From Persicaria tinctoria (Eukaryota > Streptophyta > Magnoliopsida > Caryophyllales > Polygonaceae), in assembly GCA_037127255.1 (NCBI GenBank), contig JBANSL010000010.1, positions 31,245,120-31,309,119 of the forward strand: DNA of 64,000 nt, given 5' to 3'. Positions within the stretch are counted from its first letter, which is position 1. Every line of letters begins with the position of its first letter. The position numbers and the translations under genes were made by a program. The notes below the pieces were generated by a model, which had not been told where the DNA came from, made no database searches, and saw only the letters and a list, made by a program, of their open reading frames with translations. Shown piece after piece: positions 58,191-64,000 of this stretch.

Positions 58191-59042
58191 TGATGCAACC
58201 CGAAGGATCGATCGACCAAGCCTCGAACTTTTGAACACTCTTTTTGTGGGGTGATTTTTGGGGATTTATAGGAAATAAAAGACAAAGATATGGATTGCTA
58301 GATCTTGGGGCATCTCACCACAAGATCTACAAAACTCACTCTCTCAAACGTCGGAATCTCACTTTCGAATGATTGAGTCTTTGTTTGGGAATCAATCACA
58401 AGCATCTCACCGGTAATGATTCAAAAAACAGGTTTCTTTTTGGCATCTCACCTCAGAGGGCGTTGAAGGCATCTCACCAACAACAATTTAGAATCATCTC
58501 GATTCAAAGGAAACTCACTTTTTATTAATCTCCAATCTGATTTCTAAGTGAGCATACAAGCTCTTTATATAGGAAAAACAATACTAAATGAAAGGCGAAA
58601 GGGTAGCTAAAACACTTATTGAGCGGATAATATAAAAGGTCCCTCGAATTGATGGAAAAGGAGGTTGGAAACCAAGGGACGGAAAGGCGAATAGTCGACA
58701 ACCTTCAACACCATCAATACATAGTAAAATATGCATCTTGATTTCACCAATTTATTCGGTTTCATTGAATGCGTTCCGTCTTCAATAAACGCACTTCTCA
58801 CAAGCTGCCAGATTTCATGTTGTTGTAAAGAACAACATTTTCGGTCATTTTCAAGGCTGATTTGGCAACAGTGTTCTTCATGGAAGTTGTAGCCACTTAA
58901 AATATCTTTCCAACAAGTGCTTATAGGCTTCAATCGGAATTTTCTACAGTTCGGTGGATCCAAAATACCGATGTATCGCCAAGCTGTTTTCTCAATTGAG
59001 ATTTCGTGTGACTTGGGCTCATATGGTAATAAGATCACATCA
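58191..59042 (-). repeat. LTR (5' LTR of the minus-strand element)
   Basis: 852-bp partner of 56660-57510 with the same TG/CA borders. It adjoins the primer-binding site, so it is the 5' LTR in element orientation. Confidence 0.95.
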
Positions 59043-59081
59043 AGTTTGTTGTAGGGAAGAAGGAATGTAATACCCCGTATT
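59043..59081 (+). mobile_element. Ty3/gypsy remnant (purine tract and LTR start), right part
   Basis: gttgtagggaagaaggaatg then taataccccgtattg: the tail of the pol region, purine tract and the first bases of a chromovirus LTR (tgtaatacccc at 59066). The LTR is cut by the TA repeat and the element at 59105; its continuation may follow at 61810. Confidence 0.5.
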
Positions 59082-59219
59082 GATATATATATATATATAT
59101 ATATGAGGTTAAAGTGAAAAAATGGCTTAAGATGAAAATTTTGGTTAAAGTGAAAATGACCTAATTTTTTTTAAAATAATACTTAAGTCCGGCCAACAAC
59201 CCTAATTGCAATCCGGAAC

Positions 59220-59222
59220 TTC

Positions 59223-59261
<39 letters not shown>

Positions 59262-59960
59262 CATGGGAGGCTATTCGGATCTAAAGATGGAAACGGGGCG
59301 GCCATGGCTTCCTTCCCCCTCCCCTCTCCAGTCTCCGTTGCGCCACCGCCACCGCCACAACCAGTCCGCTATTCCGAGCCCTCGATTCTGACTACGGCGC
59401 AACAATGGTGCGATTTTCGCCTCGAGGAACCAATCGACGAGTTGTAACGCGCTTTCATCGACGAGTTCCTCTTCCGCCCTCGATGTCGGCATCGTTGCTG
59501 GTGGCCCTCGATATATTCCTCTGGTGGCCCACAAAGAAGAAGGCCTACGAAGAAGGTCTTGTCGACGCCGAGCGCGCCGAGGAGCGCAGGCGCCACCAAA
59601 TCACCGACCGTGTGGAAGACGGTGTAACCGGAGGCGTCGGCCGGAGCGTAGGCATCACCGTAGTCTCCGTTGTGCCCGAGCGGTGTCGTCCTCAAGCCGA
59701 AGCAGCCGTCCCTTCTAGCCGGGAACTTGGATCCATGGCCACCTCTCTCTCTCTCTCTCCCCCTCGCCCTCGGTTTTTCTTCCTCTCTGATTTCCTCTCA
59801 CCTACTCACTTCACAAAATCAAGTAAAGGTGATTACATAGGAGATGCAGGGGCGAGGAGCGCGGGTTGCCGGGCTCGAATTGGACTACCGGAGGCGGAAG
59901 TAGCGACGGGGAGAGAGATCTCGCCTGCGTCGATCTCCTCAATTGCCTTCGGCTCCTAAC
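59220..59960. other. CT repeat and GC-rich gene-like block inside TA element 2
   Basis: A (CT)n run at 59228-59258 is followed by a GC-rich region with long frames on both strands (plus 59405-59959; minus 59695-59369). Neither shows a known domain. ATG contexts and composition look like captured 5' exon sequence. Confidence 0.4.
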
Positions 59961-60566
59961 TTTTCGGCTGTTTGTCACTTCAATCATCGGAATCAAGAAG
60001 CTATGTAAGCCTGATAATCCCTCTCAGATTCCATCTAAAATCTTGAATTAATTTAGCTCTTCAAAACAAGCTAAACGTACAGCACCGCCATTGAGCGAAT
60101 TGAAAAGTTGTGTACACAAACTGTGATGATGATTGTCCAACACCTCTTCTCAGATAATGATTTGAGTGAATAATTGGGGTCAAGGTGTTCGATCTGTTTA
60201 TCACTTCATGTGTGTTACAGTTGCGTGATGTACAGCAAACGGGCTGATTATATTGCTGCCAAGAAGGTAAATTGGCTTCTGTTGCTTATCTGCTTGTCTT
60301 GTTGTGATGTGCTTATGCAAGTTCTTGAATATAGTTTTAGCTGAGAGTTGTGAACCAATTAAAAAAAAAGTTTATGATAAACATAAATGAGTTTCTTGTA
60401 GGTATAATAATCAATTCAAGGCTTATGAATGCATATGGTGTAGCACTTGAGTTTATTGTGTAGGTCTAGGGCCTCTTCCTGTTAAGCAGTTGAATAGGTA
60501 GAAGTATTTGATTCTTATCTCTATCCTGTACTTAATAAGCTTTAAAAGCCTATTATAAGTTTTAAA

Positions 60567-60635
60567 AGTCTATTAGCTCAATGGTAGAGCAATGTGCTTA
60601 TGCACAGAGACGTGAGTTTGACTCCTACATAGGCT
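60567..60635 (+). other. tRNA-like module, left member of an inverted pair
   Basis: 69 bp whose ends AGTCTAT and ATAGGCT pair over 7 bp with one wobble. The D-arm-like tagctcaatggtagagca is typical of tRNA; the B-box-like agtttgactcc fits 9 of 11. The anticodon arm (tgtgcttatgcaca) is unusual, so a functional tRNA is unlikely. Confidence 0.5.
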
Positions 60636-60656
60636 AAATGACTTAATTTTAATAGT

Positions 60657-61170
60657 TTGTATTATTTTCCGATAAAAGTGCAATTCATAGTCTTAATTGT
60701 GCATTTCATGATCTTATTCTTGCACTTTATCATTTTATTAATGCACTTTATAATCTTAATTGTGTACTTCATATCCTTATTCATACACTTCATCATTTTG
60801 TTCTTCCACTTTATCATTTTATTTATCCATTTTATAATCTTAATTGTGTACTTCATATCCTTATTCATACACTTCATATTATTATTAATACACCATCTTT
60901 TTATTCTTGCACTTTGTCATTTTATTTGCACAACATAATATTATATTTGCACAACTTAAAGTTATATTTGCACAATATAATTTTATATTCGCACAACATA
61001 ATATTATATGTGCACAACGTAACATTATATTATTAGATATGCATAACATAATGTTACATTTGCAAAACATAGTGTTATATTTGCACACCATAATGTTATA
61101 TACGCATTATTTCATCTTATTTGTGCACATTATCATTTTATTATTGCACTTTATAATCTTATTCATGAAC
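60657..61170. repeat. degenerate cacttta/gcacaacataat minisatellite
   Basis: First half: cactttatcattttatt and gtgtacttcatatccttatt units. Second half: ttgcacaacataatattata units of about 20 bp, like those at 1-1440. Flanked by the inverted tRNA-like modules. Confidence 0.8.
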
Positions 61171-61200
61171 GGGAACAAAAAGAAGACAATCATAAATAGC

Positions 61201-61269
61201 ATGTGCGGGATTTTGAACTCGAACCTTTGTGCATGGGCACATCGTTATACCATTTTGAGCTAATAGGCT
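61201..61269 (-). other. tRNA-like module, right member of an inverted pair
   Basis: On the minus strand agcctattagctcaaaatgg followed by a B box ggttcgagttc (61225-61215, 10 of 11). It shares agYctattagctcaa and gatgtgc..atgcaca with the left member, in opposite orientation. Confidence 0.5.
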
Positions 61270-61809
61270 TTTAATGACACATGTCGCATTAAAGTAGAAA
61301 ACCGCCATAAAAATAGCAACCTATAAAGAAAATATTTGGTAGGAAACTTACTTTACATTAGGAAAATGCACATTTATTAATAATAATCTTTATTGTATTA
61401 TTTGTTCACTTTATATTTTGTAATCTCATATTTTTCACTTTTTAAAATAAAGACAAGAAATGTGATGTAGCATATTTTGTTGCATTTTGTAATCTTGTAG
61501 ATGCACCTTATAATATTATTTCAAATAAAAATTACGGGCTAAAATATGTAATTTTTATAATTGAAATAAGGGCAATATTGATAGAAATAGAAAGTATGGG
61601 AGATGTGGTGACATTTATCTCATATTTAGGGTCATTTACCCATTTATACATTTACCCCATAAAACTAGGCTCATTTACACATTAAATAGGCTCATTTATC
61701 TATTACTCATTTAATTAGGCCTATTTACCTTCAAATTGGACCATTTTCATTTTAAAAGGGATTTTCATCTTAAGCCCCATTTTCATTTGAAGATTTACCT
61801 ATATATATA

Positions 61810-62506
61810 AGGACAAGTTTTATAAAACTTGGAGAGATGGGCCATATTTTATAAATAATCTGTGAATATGGCAGTAGTTTAATGAAATTATAAAGTAATG
61901 GATTGGTTAAGGGTCTGTTTGGAAAGAGTTTTGTAAGGTCTTTCAGAGCTTTTTGAAGAAAAAAAACTCCAATCATTTTTTGGCATGATAAGCTTTGAAG
62001 AAGTTGGAAATTGACGTTAGTTTTAATGGAGCTTCAATTCAACCAAAATCAAGATCTAAGCAGAGAAGCTTTGGGAGCTTTAAAAATCAAGGTGTGGAAA
62101 ATTTCTGTATTATATCCCTTTCCAATTTTATTACATCCTCTCACTTATCACTTGACCTATGTTCTTGAAGTTCCGTCTGATAAGAAATCCCATTGACATT
62201 CTCGGTCCAAATAACCCGCCCCCTACTTCGGTGAGTTTTCCCTCGTAACTAGTCTTGTATGGTGTTATTTCACTGATTTTTTTGTGCCTGGAGTTATATC
62301 GATATGTTTGTACAACTTCAGTTTGGGGAGGTCAGGAGGGATCTGGAGTCTTGTTGTTCATTGTTTTGATTGTAGATTTGATTGTTGGATTTTAAAATCG
62401 TTCGATTTTGAGATTAAGGGTTTGTTGTGCAGTTTGAGATTAAGGGTTTGTTAGCCCTTAAGTGATCTAAATTGATAATATTTGTTAGTTGTTACAAAAT
62501 ACCAAC
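61810..62506. other. spacer before the broken membrane-protein gene
   Basis: 61810-61900 may continue the interrupted chromovirus LTR. 61907 onward has ggttaagggtctgtttggaa, a common MITE-type terminus. 62200-62500 looks like a 5' UTR of the gene below (ttgagattaagggtttgtt duplicated near 62409 and 62429). No other feature. Confidence 0.4.
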
Positions 62507-63031
62507 ATGTCTGATTCCTCTCGCATCTCCCATAGTAGACGCCCTGAGAATGCTACTTGGATAGAGGGGAGTGAAAGCCCCACTAGCAATTTCAGTGGCA
62601 AGGTGCGCCATTAACGCTTAGTTTTTTTCTTATTAACATGTACATGTATCACGCTTCACATGTTTGTTTCCCAATCAGACATACCCTGAGGAGGTTTCAT
62701 ACTCTCGTAAGTGGAAGACCAACTAATTGTGGAAGCTTGCCGATCAAACAACTCTCTAGCCGCTGTCGTGGGACTCCTTGCCCGACGCCTTAGGGATCGT
62801 AACTTCAACATTAAGTTAGCTAAGCGACATCGTGATGAGGAACAGATCTCGGTTTATGATTTCAACAATGCCCTTGTTGAAAGGGTCTCTTCGCTAGCGA
62901 CTACGAACTGCACCCTTTGGGCCGACCGGGCAGAAAGTAGGAAGCTAGCCAAGATGTATCGTAATATGATCATCGTTGGTGCCGTTTTCATTGCAATGAT
63001 AGGTATCATACTAGCTTCGTACAAGCCATAA
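62507..63031 (+). pseudogene. unrecognised small gene with C-terminal membrane anchor, frame-broken
   Basis: Exon 1 (62507-62602) starts MSDSSRISHSRRPENATW and ends at a donor, caaggtgcgcc. The next exon starts at 62679 (acceptor aatcag) with TYPEEVSYSRKW. One base out of frame, from 62711, a 106-codon frame follows: VEDQLIVEACRSNNS, LARRLRDRNFNIKLAKRH, and a C-terminal hydrophobic helix (MIIVGAVFIAMIGIILASYK). The best explanation is one two-exon gene with a 1-base shift near 62706; gtaagt at 62707 could instead be a donor. The N terminus resembles starts of plant GRF-zinc-finger-like transposon-associated proteins, but no zinc finger is seen. Function unknown. Confidence 0.4.
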
Positions 63032-63221
63032 GTACATGGATGGGTCATAGGATTTTGGAGGTGATGATCGGGTATAAGTTACGCACCGACCTTCTTGCAT
63101 ACCTATGCCTAACAGTCGCTCATTTTGATCTTATGGTATCAGTAGGCCATGGATGTTATCCCTTATCACATTCGTTTTCGGTTTGGGAGCCTATAATTTT
63201 GGAACTATAACGTTAGTAGAG
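63032..63221. other. downstream sequence of the broken gene
   Basis: Non-coding, probably its 3' UTR, running into the 297-bp dispersed repeat. Confidence 0.4.
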
Positions 63222-63518
63222 TTTGATTTCTATCACCGGAAGTGTGATGTGTCTCAATGGATTGCTAGTTGTATTGTGTATGAATGTGTAAACACTAAGC
63301 ACACTTTGACAAGTTGCTTTTTATTATGTCTGAATCCATCGCACACTTCTTGCTATAGTAGTGAACAAGTTTAACTCAAAGAATGACACACTACAATTTG
63401 GTGGGTTTGTTGGCTTTTTAACATTTATGACAGCTTATGATTCACTGCCCATCTATGCAATTACTTTAAATAAGATTATACCATAAATTGATAATATATA
63501 TAAAAACATATATCAACT
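63222..63518 (+). repeat. 297-bp dispersed repeat, copy B
   Basis: Partner of 48382-48678. It ends at catatatcaact, exactly where the LTR element at 63519 begins, so its true right border may have been interrupted by that insertion. Confidence 0.9.
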
Positions 63519-63645
63519 TGATGCGGGACAATCCAAGACACATCCGGATACACCTATCATACTTGGGGATGGACCTATGCTTCCGTTCTTGAGTTTCTTG
63601 ATTGATTGTCGAAGATCGGACCATCCTACGACTTACCCCGTATCA
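63519..63645 (+). repeat. short LTR (127 bp), 5' end of an LTR element
   Basis: Starts tgatgcgggacaatcc and ends ccccgtatca (TG...CA), followed at once by a primer-binding site. LTRs this short are typical of TRIM-type elements. The right LTR lies outside the window, so this rests on one end. Confidence 0.65.
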
Positions 63646-63647
63646 AA

Positions 63648-63660
63648 TTGGTATCAGAGC
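63648..63660 (+). other. primer-binding site of the LTR element
   Basis: ttggtatcagagc, complementary to initiator Met tRNA, two bases after the LTR end. Confidence 0.85.
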
Positions 63661-64000
63661 TTTGGTTTCCGACATCAAAGTTGTATCTTTTATTTTTATA
63701 AACACAAAAATCCACAAAAATAGAGTCTTTCTTTGTTTTGGTCTTTTACTTCTTGTTTCTTGAATTTGATTGAATCTAACCTTGTTTGTTTGTGATTGTT
63801 GTGGTTGCTTAGCCCAAACACAAGAGCCTAGCCGTGACCTTCACCAAACAAGTGGCCGATTTCACCATAGAAGTAGTCGACGCTGAATGTCTCCAACTCC
63901 TAGTCGGTCGCCCTTGCTTGCTACAAGAAACCCTAGTTTGTTCTATCTTTAGATCTTTTGTTCTATCTATTTTAATTGCCTTATTTACATTCTGATTTTG
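63661..64000 (+). mobile_element. internal region of the LTR element (partial)
   Basis: T-rich leader, then sequence with short plus-strand open stretches near 63830-63930. No gag or pol motif is recognised before the window ends. Confidence 0.4.

Larger units (their letters stand above)
56660..59042 (-). mobile_element. compact non-autonomous LTR retrotransposon, 2.4 kb, TSD AGTTT
   Basis: Two LTRs (56660-57510 and 58191-59042, about 2% different by eye) start tgatgcaacc and end atcacatca, with a perfect 5-bp duplication AGTTT at 56655-56659 and 59043-59047. On the minus strand the primer-binding site ttggtatcagagc follows the right LTR, and the purine tract aagggggagagga precedes the left one, so the element runs right to left. 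Only 680 bp lie between the LTRs, without gag-pol, so it must rely on other elements. A gypsy-type end of pol (SRSNPFQGGEDDV) overlaps the purine tract. Confidence 0.95.
59105..61799. mobile_element. non-autonomous element inserted in a TA microsatellite (copy 2)
   Basis: Bordered by TA repeats (59082-59104 and 61800-61809). The left end gaggttaaagtgaaaaaatg and the right end read inward aggtaaatcttcaaatgaaa are alike over about 60 bp, sharing ggcttaagatgaaaat and gaaaatg blocks. Inside: a CT repeat, a GC-rich gene-like block (59220-59960), an inverted pair of tRNA-like modules (60567-60635 plus, 61269-61201 minus) and between them a minisatellite. The composition parallels the element at 7763-10426 (GC-rich fragment, minisatellite, tRNA-like module), though the termini differ in sequence. 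No transposase. Confidence 0.6.

Noticed and set aside
59405..59959. 184-codon frame in TA element 2
   Set aside because: GC-rich region is open on both strands; no domain or conserved motif supports a protein.

Overview
This is nuclear DNA of a flowering plant, almost certainly a eudicot. The genes have GT-AG introns and encode a plant DHHC palmitoyltransferase, a SIP-class aquaporin, a 149-residue plant calmodulin with the usual intron in Gly-26, a MYB-CC (PHR/PHL-like) transcription factor and a UBA2-type RNA-binding protein. The rest is mostly transposons and their remains. The species cannot be named from sequence alone.

Layout: 1-2345 AT-rich minisatellites, a GC-rich low-complexity block and a Stowaway-like terminus. 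2753-4313 (+) palmitoyltransferase. 4948-5856 Harbinger-type non-autonomous element. 6205-7272 (-) SIP2 aquaporin. 7763-10426 non-autonomous element between TA microsatellites, carrying a gene fragment and a 1.1-kb minisatellite. 11056-12654 (-) calmodulin. 14100-18200 decayed plant-mobile-domain sequence split by a hAT element. 18480-22060 (-) decayed LINE split by two hAT-like elements. 22060-30700 mainly non-coding, with an old LTR split by a hAT element that itself holds a solo LTR. 34838-37871 (+) MYB-CC gene whose first coding intron contains a ~735-bp tandem duplication. 38145-38989 two MITEs. 42252-43745 (-) UBA2-like gene with a long 3' region. 48691-54423 (+) almost complete LINE with a 15-bp target-site duplication. 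54495-55767 third hAT copy. 55902-56410 (-) Harbinger transposase fragment. 56660-59042 (-) compact LTR element inserted in a Ty3/gypsy remnant. 59105-61799 second TA-flanked element. 62507-63031 broken small membrane-protein gene. 63519 onward, start of an LTR element with a 127-bp LTR.

The five intact genes do not form a pathway, but four of them match a known Arabidopsis neighbourhood (CAM3 At3g56800, UBA2A At3g56860, PAT04 At3g56930, SIP2;1 At3g56950, with a duplicate block on chromosome 2 holding CAM2 and UBA2B). The window therefore looks like a conserved gene block expanded by transposons. The most unusual signals are (i) a hAT family with exact 8-bp target duplications in which all three copies carry tRNA-like A-box/B-box modules, (ii) two TA-flanked elements that combine gene-like GC-rich sequence, minisatellites and tRNA-like modules, and (iii) a near-identical duplication that copies a splice donor in the MYB-CC gene.
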